Positions 17,293 through 29,059 are shown, numbered from the stretch's first letter. The stretch: 64,000 nucleotides of DNA from Mycobacterium sp. E1214 (GCF_001666755.1 NZ_LZJC01000123.1:62001-126000), one strand, 5' to 3'. Made by a program: numbers and translations. The notes: a model not told the origin generated them from the sequence alone.

Positions 17293-18249
17293 TCACGTGC
17301 CGTGCACGTGCCGCAGGAACCTCGTCAGCTGCCGGTTGATCTCATCGGGAGCCTCTTCGTGGCTGTAATGCCCTGCGCCGGCGACGGATACGTAACGCCC
17401 GTGGGGTGCGAACCGCTGGGTGCGGTCGACCGGGTCGGCCAGCACGTACGGGTCGGTGTCGCCGCGCAGGTGTAGCAGGGGCACGCTGAGCTGCTGCTGC
17501 ATCGACCGGATGAAGCGGTGGCCTTCGCCGCGCAGCTGGCTGCGCACGGCCCAGCGCTGGTATTCCAGCGCGCAGTGCGCCGCGCCGGGGATCTGGATCG
17601 CCGTCCGCAAGTGACCGATGGTCTCGGAAAAGTCCTCGGAGGCAACCCATTTGGCGCAGCTGCGGCTGCGGACGAGGCGCTCGATCTCGGCGGCGTCGTC
17701 GCGGGTCAGCGCGCGTTCGGGCCACAACGGCACCTGGTAGCGCAGCAAGGTGGGCAGCAGCGCGTAGCCCTGGTCGCGCCGGGTCAGCGTGGAGCGCCGC
17801 AACGCCGCCGGGTGCGGGGAGCTGATCAGCGCGATGGCCGACACCAGCCGGGCGTGCAGCAGGGCGGTCGCCCAGCAGGCCAGCCCGCCGTCGGCGTGGC
17901 CCACCAGGGTCGCCGAGGAATGGCCGAGCGCGCGGATGAGCCCGGCGGCGTCACCGGCCAGCGTCCAGCCGTCGTAGCCCCGGGGCGGTTTGTCGCTGCC
18001 GCCGTACCCGCGCAGGTCGACCGCGACCACCCGCGCGCCGGTGAGGCCGCGCAGCTGGTGGCGCCACGACCACCAGAACGACCCGAAGCCGTGCAGCAGC
18101 ATCACCAGCGGTCGCGCGGTCGGCGGCGCCGCGGCGTCACCGACGCTGGGCAACCCCTCCACGACGTGGAAGCGGATGCCGTTGGCGTGCACGTCCAGAT
18201 GCCGCCACGGCCCGTCGATGCGGGTGACCGACGGATCCGGCGGCGCCAT
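17293..18249 (-). CDS. ephE: Alpha/beta hydrolase, epoxide hydrolase EphE-like
   Basis: 318 residues. The oxyanion motif is LLHGFGSFWWSW, the nucleophile elbow is VGHADGGLA (Asp nucleophile, as in epoxide hydrolases), and the late catalytic His is in GAGHYSHEEAPDEIN. Orthologous by position to M. tuberculosis Rv3670 (EphE). The ATG lies directly after the stop of the upstream holin-like gene (TAG-ATG), so the two are co-transcribed. The substrate is not known; haloalkane or lipid epoxides are possible. Confidence 0.85.
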   Translation of the reverse strand: MAPPDPSVTRIDGPWRHLDVHANGIRFHVVEGLPSVGDAAAPPTARPLVMLLHGFGSFWWSWRHQLRGLTGARVVAVDLRGYGGSDKPPRGYDGWTLAGDAAGLIRALGHSSATLVGHADGGLACWATALLHARLVSAIALISSPHPAALRRSTLTRRDQGYALLPTLLRYQVPLWPERALTRDDAAEIERLVRSRSCAKWVASEDFSETIGHLRTAIQIPGAAHCALEYQRWAVRSQLRGEGHRFIRSMQQQLSVPLLHLRGDTDPYVLADPVDRTQRFAPHGRYVSVAGAGHYSHEEAPDEINRQLTRFLRHVHGT

Positions 18250-18774
18250 CTACCACCCCGACGGGTCGCCGGCGGGCTGGTCCTGCCCCGGCCGGTGCTC
18301 GGTGAGCTGGCGGCCGGGGGCCTTGTCGTGCCCCGGCGTCAGGGCGCTACGGGTCTCCTTCACCGACTCGATGGTCTCGCGGGGCCCCCGGATGCGGCGC
18401 ACCTTGAGGAAGCCCAACAGGCCCAGCAGCGCGCCGACGACCACCATGATCCCGAACACGATGAGGTACGACGCCCACCGCCACAGCCAGGTGTCGAGCA
18501 GCTCGGCGAGGAAGAAGAAGAAAAAGAAGGTGGAGTAGAACAGCACCACCAGAGCCGCGATGAAGAAGACGCTGCCCGTGAGGCCTTTTTTGACGTCGCG
18601 GGTGATTTCGGCGCGGGCCAGCTCCACCTCGGCGCGCACCAGGGTCGACACCTGGGCCGACGCGTCCTTGATCAGGGCACCGATCGACGGTTCGGCGGCC
18701 GTGGCGTGCGGATCGGTCAACGGAATGGTGGTCAGGGTGTTGGGCACACCGTTCTTGCCATCACCTTTGCTCAC
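18250..18774 (-). CDS. Phage-holin/DUF1469-like membrane protein (Rv3669)
   Basis: 174 residues. An amphipathic region (SIGALIKDASAQVSTLVRAE) is followed by two transmembrane helices at about 66-90 and 98-122, typical of the Act-holin/DUF1469 family. The C-terminal tail is hydrophilic. The first helix contains six consecutive Phe encoded by a near-homopolymeric purine tract on the plus strand. Function unknown. Immediately upstream of ephE. Confidence 0.8.
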   Translation of the reverse strand: MSKGDGKNGVPNTLTTIPLTDPHATAAEPSIGALIKDASAQVSTLVRAEVELARAEITRDVKKGLTGSVFFIAALVVLFYSTFFFFFFLAELLDTWLWRWASYLIVFGIMVVVGALLGLLGFLKVRRIRGPRETIESVKETRSALTPGHDKAPGRQLTEHRPGQDQPAGDPSGW

Positions 18775-18972
18775 AGACGGTCCTCTTTCGTCATTCCCCC
18801 GGCGCGCTGCCGTCGCGGTTCATGTTGCCATGTGCCGCGACGGCAGACGAGGCCAGCCGACGAAGCCCGGCGGGTGCGCGCGGCCGTCGTTTTCGACCCG
18901 GCGAGCGCGACACTCGCGCGGACTAGACTGGCCGGGCCGGTCAGATGTCCGGCCTACCTAAGGGGAGGTGCT

Positions 18973-19671
18973 GTGCGGGCTGCGCACCGGTGTTTTGCGG
19001 CTGCAATGGTGGCCGCGCTGGTGGCGCTCGCGGGATCGCATCCCCGCGCCGCCGCCGCCGACGTCCGCGTTCCGATGGGCGGCGGTGCCGGCATCGTCAT
19101 CAACGGTGACACCATGTGCACCCTCACCACCATCGGCCACGACACCGCCGGCGACCTCATCGGCTTCACGTCCGCGCACTGCGGCGCGCCGGGGGCTCAG
19201 GTCGCCGCCGAGGGGGCCGAGAACGCCGGGACCCTGGGCACCATGGTGGCCGGCAACGACAATCTCGACTACGCCGTCATCAAGTTCGACCCGGCCAAGG
19301 TCACGCCGGTCTCCAACTACAACGGCTTCCTGATCGCCGGCGTCGGCCCCGATCCGGCCTTCGGCCAGATCGCCTGCAAGCAGGGCCGCACCACCGGCAA
19401 CTCCTGCGGCGTCACCTGGGGGCCCGGCCAGGACCCGGGGACCATCGTGATGCAGGTCTGCGGCCAGCCGGGTGACTCGGGCGCGCCCGTCACGGTCAAC
19501 AACCTGCTGGTGGGCATGATTCACGGCGCGTTCAGCGACAACCTGCCGACATGCGTCATCAAATACATTCCGCTGCACACGCCGGCCGTGGTGATGTCGT
19601 TCAGCGCCGCCGTGGCCGACATCAACGCCAAACACCGTCCTGGCACCGGCTTTTCGCCGCTGCCGGTCTGA
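18973..19671 (+). CDS. Secreted trypsin-like serine protease (Rv3668c)
   Basis: 232 residues from GTG at 18973, chosen because GGGGAGG is spaced 4-5 bases before it and the length equals the M. tuberculosis ortholog. A signal peptide ends near Ala-Ala-Ala (about residue 29). The chymotrypsin fold has triad residues His69 (TSAHC), Asp99 (NLDYAV) and Ser169 (PGDSGAP), with cysteine pairs stabilising it. It should act in the cell wall or outside the cell; the substrate is unknown. Resembles actinobacterial alpha-lytic/streptogrisin-type proteases without the large propeptide. Confidence 0.88.
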   Translation: MRAAHRCFAAAMVAALVALAGSHPRAAAADVRVPMGGGAGIVINGDTMCTLTTIGHDTAGDLIGFTSAHCGAPGAQVAAEGAENAGTLGTMVAGNDNLDYAVIKFDPAKVTPVSNYNGFLIAGVGPDPAFGQIACKQGRTTGNSCGVTWGPGQDPGTIVMQVCGQPGDSGAPVTVNNLLVGMIHGAFSDNLPTCVIKYIPLHTPAVVMSFSAAVADINAKHRPGTGFSPLPV

Positions 19672-19672
19672 C

Positions 19673-21634
<1,962 letters not shown>

Positions 21635-21799
21635 GGGCTTCTCTCCTGGGTCGAGACTGGGCCGGTCGGGGGCCGACGGGGGGACCGCCTAGAGAGCCTA
21701 GTCCCGTGACGATGCGGCAGGAATCGGACGGTTGGGCTAGGCCGATAAGCCTCCTACAAACGGACGTGACAGCCGCCCGGATGGCGCATAATCACCGGT

Positions 21800-22345
21800 G
21801 TGGCGGGACCTTGCGGGCGCCGCGCCCGCCGATGCACCCTCAGCTTCGCCGCGGCCGCAACGGTTTCGGCGGCCGGCTGCGCGTGGGCGTCGCCCGCCTG
21901 GGCCCTGCCGTTCGAGAGCGGCGACCAGGCCGTGCCGTGCCGCTCGGAGCAGATCGCGGTGGCCGCCTCACCCACCCAGGCCGCGGTCGGCCACCGCTCG
22001 CTGACTCTGTTGTTCACCCTGGCCGGCGGCGCCGAACCGTGCACGCTCACCGGCTACCCGTCGGTGGAGTCCGGCGCCGGCGGCCCGCTGATCGAGGCCA
22101 AGCCCACGCCGCGCGGCTACCTCGGTGGCTTGCCGAACGGCGTCGACGTGCCCCCCACCGTCCTGCTGTCCCTCTCCACGCAGGGGCAGGCCGTCGTGGA
22201 GGGGATGGCGGTGGACGCGGCCGGCAACCCGTGCCCGAGCTACACGAGCCTGCAGGTGAATCCGCCCGACACCATGGTCGTGCTGACCGTGGCCGCCACC
22301 ATCGACGCGTGCGAATTGCAGGTGCACCCGCTCACTGTCGGCTGA
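21800..22345 (+). CDS. Secreted DUF4232 protein
   Basis: 181 residues from GTG. A twin-arginine-like/Sec signal region (GRRARRCTLSFAAAATVSAA) ends near WALPFES. The mature part has the DUF4232 pattern: PCRSEQIAV, LLFTLAGGAEPCTLTGYPSVE and a final ACELQVHP, with cysteines likely paired. Many actinobacterial lipoproteins and exported proteins carry this domain; its function is unknown. Divergent from acs and convergent with the next gene. Confidence 0.75.
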   Translation: MAGPCGRRARRCTLSFAAAATVSAAGCAWASPAWALPFESGDQAVPCRSEQIAVAASPTQAAVGHRSLTLLFTLAGGAEPCTLTGYPSVESGAGGPLIEAKPTPRGYLGGLPNGVDVPPTVLLSLSTQGQAVVEGMAVDAAGNPCPSYTSLQVNPPDTMVVLTVAATIDACELQVHPLTVG

Positions 22346-22355
22346 TAAGGCGCCG

Positions 22356-23159
22356 TCAGGAGTCCGAACGCGCCAGGCAGTAGACGCGCGGGGGCACCGG
22401 GTAGGCGATGTCGTGGGTTTCCGGCGGGCATTGCGTGGTGTCCGTGCTGCCGTCGACGCGGCGTTCGACGGTGAACTTTCGGTACTGGGCTTGGCCGCAA
22501 TCGGCCGGTGTCCACGTCGTCGTCTTGCTTGCCTCGGTCTGCAGGTAGCACCGGCCCTGGATGAAGTTCGCCGCGAAACACAGTGTGGCGGAATCGTTGC
22601 GCAGGCGCGCATAGACCGAGCCGTCCCGCTTGCCGTCAGGGCAGCTCGCCGACGGCCCGACCTTGGCGGCCAGCTCGTAGGTGGCCACGGGATCCGCGCA
22701 ACTGGTGGGCGAGTCGAGCTTGCCCGCGCCGACCTCGAATTCGCTGAAGCACTGACCGATCTGGGGGCCGGCGGTCGTCGCTGCCGCGCCGGTCGCGGGC
22801 GCGGTCCGGTGCTTGGACAGGGCGGTGGCCGCGCGGCTGAGGATATCCAAACCGCCCAGCCCCAGCAGGACGATGCCGACGGTGATCAGCGCGCCGGCCG
22901 TCTTGCTCGCCGGTGGCCGCGGCGGCGGATAACCGGGATAGGAATATGCGCCCGGATATCCGGGGGGCGGCGCCGGCGGGTACGGGTAACCGGCCTGGTA
23001 CGGCGGCGGCAGCGCAGCGGAACGTCGACGGCTACGGGAACGCTCCACCAAGCCGATGATCAGGCACACCAGGCCGATGGCGGGCAGGCCGATCGTGAAC
23101 ATCAACCGGCCGGCGAGTTCGGCGGTGGAATCGGTCGAGGCCAGGTATGCGACGTGCAC
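22356..23159 (-). CDS. Proline-rich membrane protein with exported C-terminal domain
   Basis: 267 residues. One hydrophobic segment at about 20-40, then a cytoplasmic Pro/Tyr/Gly-rich stretch (YPYPPAPPPGYPGAYSYPGY), a second membrane helix at about 86-105, and a 150-residue cysteine-containing C-terminal region probably outside the membrane. Regularly spaced Cys (about eight) suggest disulfides. I do not recognise the family; similar layouts occur in mycobacterial septum/cell-wall associated proteins. Confidence 0.65.
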   Translation of the reverse strand: MHVAYLASTDSTAELAGRLMFTIGLPAIGLVCLIIGLVERSRSRRRSAALPPPYQAGYPYPPAPPPGYPGAYSYPGYPPPRPPASKTAGALITVGIVLLGLGGLDILSRAATALSKHRTAPATGAAATTAGPQIGQCFSEFEVGAGKLDSPTSCADPVATYELAAKVGPSASCPDGKRDGSVYARLRNDSATLCFAANFIQGRCYLQTEASKTTTWTPADCGQAQYRKFTVERRVDGSTDTTQCPPETHDIAYPVPPRVYCLARSDS

Positions 23160-23235
23160 GGCCGGATCCTAAAACGACGAAGGCGCGCCGGGCACTTCAC
23201 CGCGCACGATGTCGCAGGCCCTAGGGTCGGGTGTC

Positions 23236-24846
23236 ATGCGTCGGATGCGGGCCCCGCTGGTCGCCGGGCTGATGGTGCTCGCGACGCTGACCGGCTGCGG
23301 GGGCGGCACGCTGAGCCCGGACCTGGTGGTGGTCAACGGTGGCGAACCGCCGAACCCGTTGGTGCCGACCGGCACCAACGACGCCAACGGCGGCCGCATC
23401 CTCGATCGACTCTTCGCGGGCCTGATGTCCTACGACGCCGCGGGCCACCCGGCGCCGGAAGTGGCCCAGTCCGTCGAAAGCTCCGACAACATCCACTACC
23501 GCGTCGTGCTCAAGCCCGGCTGGACGTTCACCGACGGCACGCCGGTGACGGCGCACTCGTTCGTCGACGCCTGGAACTACGGGGCGCTGAGCGCCAACGC
23601 CCAACTGCAACAGAGCTTTTTCAGTCCTATCGACGGTTACGACACCGTCGCCGCCGCGGGGACGCCGTCGGCCACCACGATGTCCGGGCTGCACGTGGTC
23701 AACGACCGGGAGTTCACCATCCGGCTCAAGGCACCCACCGTCGATTTCCTGCTTCGGCTGGGTCACAGCGCGTTCTATCCCTTGCCGGACAGCGCCTTTC
23801 GGGACATGGCGGGGTTCGGGCGGCACCCGGTCGGCGACGGTCCCTACCAGCTCGCCGACACCGCGGACGGTCCGGCGTGGGAACACAACGTCCGCATCGA
23901 CCTGCGGCCCAACCCCGGCTATCACGGCAATCGCAAGCCCCGCAACAAGGGCTTGCGGTTCGAGTTCTACGCCAACCTCGACACCGCCTACGCCGACCTG
24001 CTCTCGGGCAACCTCGACGTGCTGGACACGATGCCGTCCAGCGCGCTGCCCGTCTACCGCCGCGACCTCGGCGACAAGGTCACCGCCGGGCCCGCGGCGA
24101 TGAACCAGAGCCTCGACACCCCGCTGCGGCTGCCGCATTTCGGCGGCGAGGAGGGGCGGTTGCGTCGACTCGCGCTGTCGTCCGCCGTCAACCGACCGCA
24201 GATCTGCCATCAAATCTTCGCCGACACCCGAAATGCCGCAGGCGATTTCACCGCTCAGTCACTGCCGGGGTACGACCCGGACATTCCGGGCAGCGACGCG
24301 CTGCGCTTCGATCCCGAGCGCGCGCGCCGGCTGTGGGCGCAGGCCGACGCCATCGCGCCGTGGAGCGGCCGGTACGCGATCGCCTACAACGCCGACGCCG
24401 GCCACCAGGAGTGGGTGGACGCCGTGGCCAACAGCATCAAGAACGTCCTGGGCATCGACGCGGCCGGCGCGCCGCAGCCCACCTTCGCGGGCTTTCGGAC
24501 CCAGATCACCAACCGCTCCATCGACACCGCGTTCCGCGCCGGCTGGCAGGGCGACTACCCGTCCATGATCGAGTTCCTGGCGCCGCTGTTCGCCAGCGGC
24601 GCGGGATCCAACGACATCGGCTACTCCAGCGCGGCGTTCGACGCGGCGCTCGCCAGGGCCGAAGCCGCCCCCGACCTGCGCCAGGGCGCCGTGCTGGCCA
24701 ACGACGCGCAGCGAATCCTGTTCCACGACATGCCCGTCGTCCCCCTCTGGAACTACATCAGCGTGGTCGGATGGTCCGGTGGTGTCAGCGCGGTGCGGGT
24801 CGCCTGGAACGGGCTGCCCGACTACGAGAACATCGTCAAGGCCTAG
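23236..24846 (+). CDS. dppA: Dipeptide ABC transporter substrate-binding lipoprotein DppA
   Basis: 536 residues from ATG at 23236. The lipobox LATLTGC places the lipidated cysteine at about residue 20. The mature part is an SBP-family-5 peptide-binding protein (GGRILDRLFAGLMSYD, LKPGWTFTDGTPVTA, FDPERARRLWAQ). An in-frame GTG further upstream is possible but would spoil the signal peptide. First gene of dppABCD. In M. tuberculosis DppA (Rv3666c) binds tetrapeptides and the transporter also contributes to heme uptake. Confidence 0.93.
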   Translation: MRRMRAPLVAGLMVLATLTGCGGGTLSPDLVVVNGGEPPNPLVPTGTNDANGGRILDRLFAGLMSYDAAGHPAPEVAQSVESSDNIHYRVVLKPGWTFTDGTPVTAHSFVDAWNYGALSANAQLQQSFFSPIDGYDTVAAAGTPSATTMSGLHVVNDREFTIRLKAPTVDFLLRLGHSAFYPLPDSAFRDMAGFGRHPVGDGPYQLADTADGPAWEHNVRIDLRPNPGYHGNRKPRNKGLRFEFYANLDTAYADLLSGNLDVLDTMPSSALPVYRRDLGDKVTAGPAAMNQSLDTPLRLPHFGGEEGRLRRLALSSAVNRPQICHQIFADTRNAAGDFTAQSLPGYDPDIPGSDALRFDPERARRLWAQADAIAPWSGRYAIAYNADAGHQEWVDAVANSIKNVLGIDAAGAPQPTFAGFRTQITNRSIDTAFRAGWQGDYPSMIEFLAPLFASGAGSNDIGYSSAAFDAALARAEAAPDLRQGAVLANDAQRILFHDMPVVPLWNYISVVGWSGGVSAVRVAWNGLPDYENIVKA

Positions 24847-24851
24847 CCGAC

Positions 24852-25778
24852 ATGGGGTGGTACGTCGCGCGCCGGATCGCCGCCATGGTGCCCGTCTTCC
24901 TTGGCGCCACCCTGCTGATCTACGGCATGGTGTTCCTGCTGCCCGGGGATCCGTTGGCCGCCATCGCCGGTGACCGCCCGCTCACGCCATCCGTCGCCGC
25001 GGCGCTGCGTGCCCGCTACCACCTCGACGACCCCTTTCTCGTGCAGTATCTGCGCTACCTCGGCGGGGTGGTGCACGGGGACCTGGGCCGCGCCTACTCC
25101 GGCCTGCCGGTCAGTGACGTTCTCGCGCATGCCTTTCCGGTCACCCTGCGGCTCTCGGTGATCGCGCTGACCGTCGAGGCGGTCCTGGGCATCGGTTTCG
25201 GGGTGATCGCCGGGCTGCGCCAGGGCGGGCTGTTCGACGCGACCGTGTTGATCACCGGGCTGATCGTGATCGCGATCCCCATCTTCGTGCTGGGGTTCCT
25301 GGCGCAGTTCGTGTTCGGGGTGCGGTTGGGCGTCGCGCCGGTGACCGTGGGGGAGCGGTCGACGTTCGGGCGGTTGCTGCTGCCCGGAATCGTCCTGGGT
25401 TCGGTGTCGTTCGCCTACGTGGTGCGGTTGACGCGGTCGGCCGTCGCCGCGAATGCGCACGCCGACTACGTCCGCACCGCCACCGCCAAGGGACTGTCCC
25501 GCCCCCGCGTGGTGACGGTGCACATCCTGCGCAATTCGCTGATCCCCGTCGTCACCTTCCTGGGCGCCGACCTCGGGGCGCTGATGGGTGGGGCCATCGT
25601 GACCGAGGGCATTTTCAACATCCACGGCGTCGGCGGCGTGCTGTACCAGGCCGTGACCCGCCAGGAGGCGCCGACGGTGGTGTCGATCGTGACGGTGCTG
25701 GTGCTGATTTACCTGATCACCAACCTCGCGGTGGACGTGCTCTACGCCGCGCTGGACCCCAGGATCCGGTATGGCTGA
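24852..25778 (+). CDS. dppB: Dipeptide ABC transporter permease DppB
   Basis: 308 residues from ATG at 24852, the same length as the M. tuberculosis protein. Six transmembrane helices with the BPD_transp_1 coupling loop motif YVRTATAKGLSRPRVVTVHI (EAA loop). N-terminal FLLPGDPLAAIAG is the usual DppB/OppB start region. It pairs with DppC to form the channel. The final 8 bases overlap dppC. Confidence 0.94.
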   Translation: MGWYVARRIAAMVPVFLGATLLIYGMVFLLPGDPLAAIAGDRPLTPSVAAALRARYHLDDPFLVQYLRYLGGVVHGDLGRAYSGLPVSDVLAHAFPVTLRLSVIALTVEAVLGIGFGVIAGLRQGGLFDATVLITGLIVIAIPIFVLGFLAQFVFGVRLGVAPVTVGERSTFGRLLLPGIVLGSVSFAYVVRLTRSAVAANAHADYVRTATAKGLSRPRVVTVHILRNSLIPVVTFLGADLGALMGGAIVTEGIFNIHGVGGVLYQAVTRQEAPTVVSIVTVLVLIYLITNLAVDVLYAALDPRIRYG

Positions 25779-26637
25779 GCCGCGGGCCGGTTTTTGGCGC
25801 GACACCTGGCGGCGCCTGCGGGGGCGCCCCAAATTCGTCGGCGCCGCCGTGCTCATCGTCGCGATCGTCGCCGTCGCCGCGGTGCCGTCGCTGTTCACCG
25901 GGGCGGACCCGGCGTACGCCGATCCGGGCCAGAGCCTGCTGCCCGCGTCGCGCGCGCACTGGTTCGGCACCGACCTGCAGGGCCACGACGTGTACGCGCG
26001 CACCATCTACGGTGCGCGCGCGTCGGTCACCGTGGGGCTGGGGGCGGCGCTCATCGTCTTCGTCGTCGGCGGGGCGCTGGGCGCGCTGGCCGGGTTCTAC
26101 GGCGGCTGGCTCGACGCGGTCATCTCCCGCGTCACCGACGTGTTCTTCGCGTTGCCGCTGCTGTTGGCGGCCATCGTCTTGATGCAGGTCCTGCACCACC
26201 GCACGGTGTGGACCGTGATCGCCATCCTGGCGCTGTTCGGCTGGCCGCAGGTGGCTCGCATCGCGCGCGGCGAGGTGCTCGCCGTCCGCGCGAGCGATTA
26301 CGTGCTTGCCGCAAAGGCGTTGGGGATGAGCCGATTTCAGATCCTGCTGCGCCACGCGGTGCCCAACGCGCTGGGGCCGGTGATCGCCATGGCCACCATC
26401 GCGCTGGGCAGCTTCATCGTCACCGAGGCCACACTGTCCTACCTCGGCGTGGGGCTGCCGACGTCGGTGGTGTCCTGGGGCGGCGACATCAACCTGGCCC
26501 AGACGCGGCTGCGGGCGGGATCCCCGATCCTGTTCTATCCGGCGGGCGCGCTGGCCGTCACCGTGCTGGCCTTCATGATGCTGGGTGACGCGCTGCGCGA
26601 TGCGCTGGACCCGGCGTCGAGGGCGTGGCGGCCGTGA
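25771..26637 (+). CDS. dppC: Dipeptide ABC transporter permease DppC
   Basis: 288 residues. N-terminal OppC_N-type segment, then GTDLQGHDVYARTIYGARAS, the hallmark of DppC/OppC proteins, and the coupling loop DYVLAAKALGMSRFQILLRH. Five to six helices follow. It starts inside the last codons of dppB. Slightly longer at the N-terminus than I recall for M. tuberculosis, so a downstream start is conceivable, but ATG at 25771 is best supported by the overlap. Confidence 0.93.
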   Translation: MAEPRAGFWRDTWRRLRGRPKFVGAAVLIVAIVAVAAVPSLFTGADPAYADPGQSLLPASRAHWFGTDLQGHDVYARTIYGARASVTVGLGAALIVFVVGGALGALAGFYGGWLDAVISRVTDVFFALPLLLAAIVLMQVLHHRTVWTVIAILALFGWPQVARIARGEVLAVRASDYVLAAKALGMSRFQILLRHAVPNALGPVIAMATIALGSFIVTEATLSYLGVGLPTSVVSWGGDINLAQTRLRAGSPILFYPAGALAVTVLAFMMLGDALRDALDPASRAWRP

Positions 26638-28244
26638 GCGACGAGCCGCTGCTGCGGGTCGAGGGCCTGCGTGTCAGCTTCGGCGACCACGCCGCGGTCC
26701 AGGGCGTGGACCTCGAGGTCGCGGCGGGGCGGACCGTCGCGGTCGTCGGCGAGTCCGGATCGGGCAAGTCGACCACCGCCGCCGCGGTTCTCGGCCTGCT
26801 GCCCCCCGGGGGGCGAATCACGGCCGGGCGCATCGTGTTCGACGGCGCCGACCTCGCCGCCGCCGATCGGCGCGCGCTGCGCGCGATCCGGGGCCGCCAC
26901 ATCGGTTACATCCCGCAGGACCCGATGACCAACCTGAACCCGGTGTGGACGGTCGGCTTCCAAGTCGCGGAGGCGTTGCGGGTCAACGCCGCCGGCCGTC
27001 GGGCGCGCAGCCGCGCGGTGCAGTCGCTGGCCGAGGCGGGGCTGCCCGACCCCGCGCGCCAGGCCCACCGCTACCCGCACCAGCTCTCCGGCGGCATGTG
27101 CCAGCGGGCGCTGATCGCCATCGGCTTGGCGGGCCGGCCGCGGCTGCTGATCGCCGACGAACCGACCTCCGCGCTCGACGTCACCGTGCAGCGGCAAGTG
27201 CTCGACCACCTGCAGCGCCTCACCGAGGAGCTCGGCACCGCGTTGCTGTTGATCACCCACGACCTGGCCCTGGCCGCCGAGCGGGCCGAGGACGTCGTCG
27301 TCATGCGTCGCGGTGTGGTCGTCGAAACCGGTGCGGCAGCAACGATTCTGAGCGACCCGCGCCACGAATACACGCGGCGGCTGGTGGCGGCGGCACCGGC
27401 GCTCACCCTCGTCGCCGCGGCCCGCCCCACCCCGCCGGCCGCGGACGACATCCTCGTCGCCGCCGGCCTGACCAAGGTTTTCCGCGAAACCCACGGGGCG
27501 CCGTGGCGGCGCGGGCAACACCGAGCGGTCGACGACGTCTCGTTCGGGCTGCGCCGCGCCAGCACGCTGGCGGTGGCGGGTGAGTCGGGTTCGGGGAAAT
27601 CGACGCTGGCCCGCATGGTCCTCGGCCTCCTCCAACCCACCTGTGGCACGGTCACTTTCGACGGGCAGCCCGTCACCGCGGCCCTGCCCCGGGAGCGGGA
27701 GCTGGCGCTACGCCGTCGGGTGCAGCCGGTGTTCCAGAATCCTTACAGCAGCCTGGATCCCCGCTACTCGGTGTTCCGCGCGGTCGAGGAGCCGTTGCGG
27801 ATTCACCGGGTCGGCGATCGCCGGCACCGGGAGAAAGCGGTCCACGAACTCATCGACCAGGTGGCCCTGCCGGCGACGGTGCTGGGCCGGCTGCCCCGCG
27901 AGCTCTCGGGCGGGCAACGACAGCGGGTCGCGATCGCCCGCGCCCTGGCACTGCGGCCCGAGGTGCTGGTGCTCGACGAGGCGGTCTCGGCGCTCGACGT
28001 GCTCGTGCAGGCGCAAGTCCTGGAGCTGCTGGCCGACCTGCAACGGGACCTGGGCCTGGCGTACCTGTTCATCAGCCACGACCTGGCGGTGATCCGGCAG
28101 ATCGCCGACGACGTCATGGTGCTGTGCGCCGGGCGGGTGGTGGAGCGCGCGCCGACCCGGGAGCTGTTCGCCGCTCCCCGCCACGAATACACCCGGCGGT
28201 TGCTGGCGGCCATCCCGCGCCCCCCGACGATGCCGGGACGATAG
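26634..28244 (+). CDS. dppD: Dipeptide ABC transporter ATPase DppD (two fused ABC domains)
   Basis: 536 residues from GTG at 26634, which overlaps the dppC stop as GTGA; an upstream GTG at 26625 is possible. Two complete ABC modules are fused: Walker [10 protein letters not shown] near residues 41 and 315, signatures [10 protein letters not shown] and [10 protein letters not shown], and Walker [13 protein letters not shown] and [12 protein letters not shown]. So this one chain replaces the usual DppD plus DppF pair and powers import through DppBC. Confidence 0.95.
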   Translation: MSDEPLLRVEGLRVSFGDHAAVQGVDLEVAAGRTVAVVGESGSGKSTTAAAVLGLLPPGGRITAGRIVFDGADLAAADRRALRAIRGRHIGYIPQDPMTNLNPVWTVGFQVAEALRVNAAGRRARSRAVQSLAEAGLPDPARQAHRYPHQLSGGMCQRALIAIGLAGRPRLLIADEPTSALDVTVQRQVLDHLQRLTEELGTALLLITHDLALAAERAEDVVVMRRGVVVETGAAATILSDPRHEYTRRLVAAAPALTLVAAARPTPPAADDILVAAGLTKVFRETHGAPWRRGQHRAVDDVSFGLRRASTLAVAGESGSGKSTLARMVLGLLQPTCGTVTFDGQPVTAALPRERELALRRRVQPVFQNPYSSLDPRYSVFRAVEEPLRIHRVGDRRHREKAVHELIDQVALPATVLGRLPRELSGGQRQRVAIARALALRPEVLVLDEAVSALDVLVQAQVLELLADLQRDLGLAYLFISHDLAVIRQIADDVMVLCAGRVVERAPTRELFAAPRHEYTRRLLAAIPRPPTMPGR

Positions 28245-28258
28245 GTTGGCAAGCTGTG

Positions 28259-29014
28259 ATGGCTGACCCGCTGGCCCCGTTGATGAACCTGCCCGGTGTC
28301 GCCGAGGCCAGCGACCGCGCCCGCGAAGCGCTCGGTCGGGCCCACCGCCACCGCGCCAACCTGCGGGGCTGGCCGGTGACGGCCGCAGAGGCGGCGCTGC
28401 GGGCGGCGCGGGCGTCGTCGGTGCTCGACGGCGGACCCGTGCGCCTGGAGGATCTCGCCGAGGCCGCCCAGGTCAGCGACCCCGTCTTCGGCGGGGCGCT
28501 GCGGGTGGCGCAGGCGCTGGAGGGTGGCGAGGGCCCCGTGGTCGGCATCTGGCGCCGCGCACCGCTGCAGGCGCTGGCCCGCCTGCACATGCTGGCCGCC
28601 GCCGATCAGGTCGACGAGGACCGGTTGGGACGGCCGCGCGCCGACGCGGGAGTGGGCCCCCGGCTCGAGCTGTTGGCCGAGCTCGTGAACGGCCGCACTC
28701 AGGCACCCGCGCCCGTGCTGGCCGCCGTCGCGCACGGCGAACTGCTGACCCTCAGACCGTTCGGCAGCGCGGACGGCGTGGTGGCGCGTGCGGTCTCGCG
28801 GCTGGTGACCATCGCCACCGGGCTGGATCCGCACGGTCTGGGCGTCCCGGAGGTGAGCTGGATGCGCCAGCCCGCCGACTATCGGGACGCCGCCCAAGGC
28901 TTCGCCGAGGGCACCGCCGAGGGCGTGGGGGCTTGGCTGGTGCTGTGCTGCCGGGCCACGCAAGCCGGCGCGCAGGAGGCGGTGGCCATCGCCGACTCGC
29001 TGCCCCGGCGATAG
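28259..29014 (+). CDS. Degenerate Fic-fold-like protein (Rv3662c)
   Basis: 251 residues from ATG at 28259 (GTG at 28256 adjacent). The N-terminal helix EAALRAARASSVLDGGPVRL resembles the SSxIEG region that opens Fic/AMPylator proteins. LTLRPFGSADGVVARAVSRL lies where the Fic motif HPFxxGNGRxxR would be, but lacks the catalytic His and the GNGR glycines/Asn. If it is a Fic fold it is probably inactive as an AMPylase. Conserved in mycobacteria next to the Ms1 RNA. Function unknown. Confidence 0.7.
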   Translation: MADPLAPLMNLPGVAEASDRAREALGRAHRHRANLRGWPVTAAEAALRAARASSVLDGGPVRLEDLAEAAQVSDPVFGGALRVAQALEGGEGPVVGIWRRAPLQALARLHMLAAADQVDEDRLGRPRADAGVGPRLELLAELVNGRTQAPAPVLAAVAHGELLTLRPFGSADGVVARAVSRLVTIATGLDPHGLGVPEVSWMRQPADYRDAAQGFAEGTAEGVGAWLVLCCRATQAGAQEAVAIADSLPRR

Positions 29015-29059
29015 CTGGACACCCGCGTCGGGGTCGAGCGAACACAGCGCCGCGCATGC

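Noticed and set aside
22413..25778. A continuous frame of 1121 codons covering the proline-rich protein gene, dppA and dppB
   Set aside because: Only its last 308 codons (dppB) are real; the rest is a shadow of dppA and antisense sequence.
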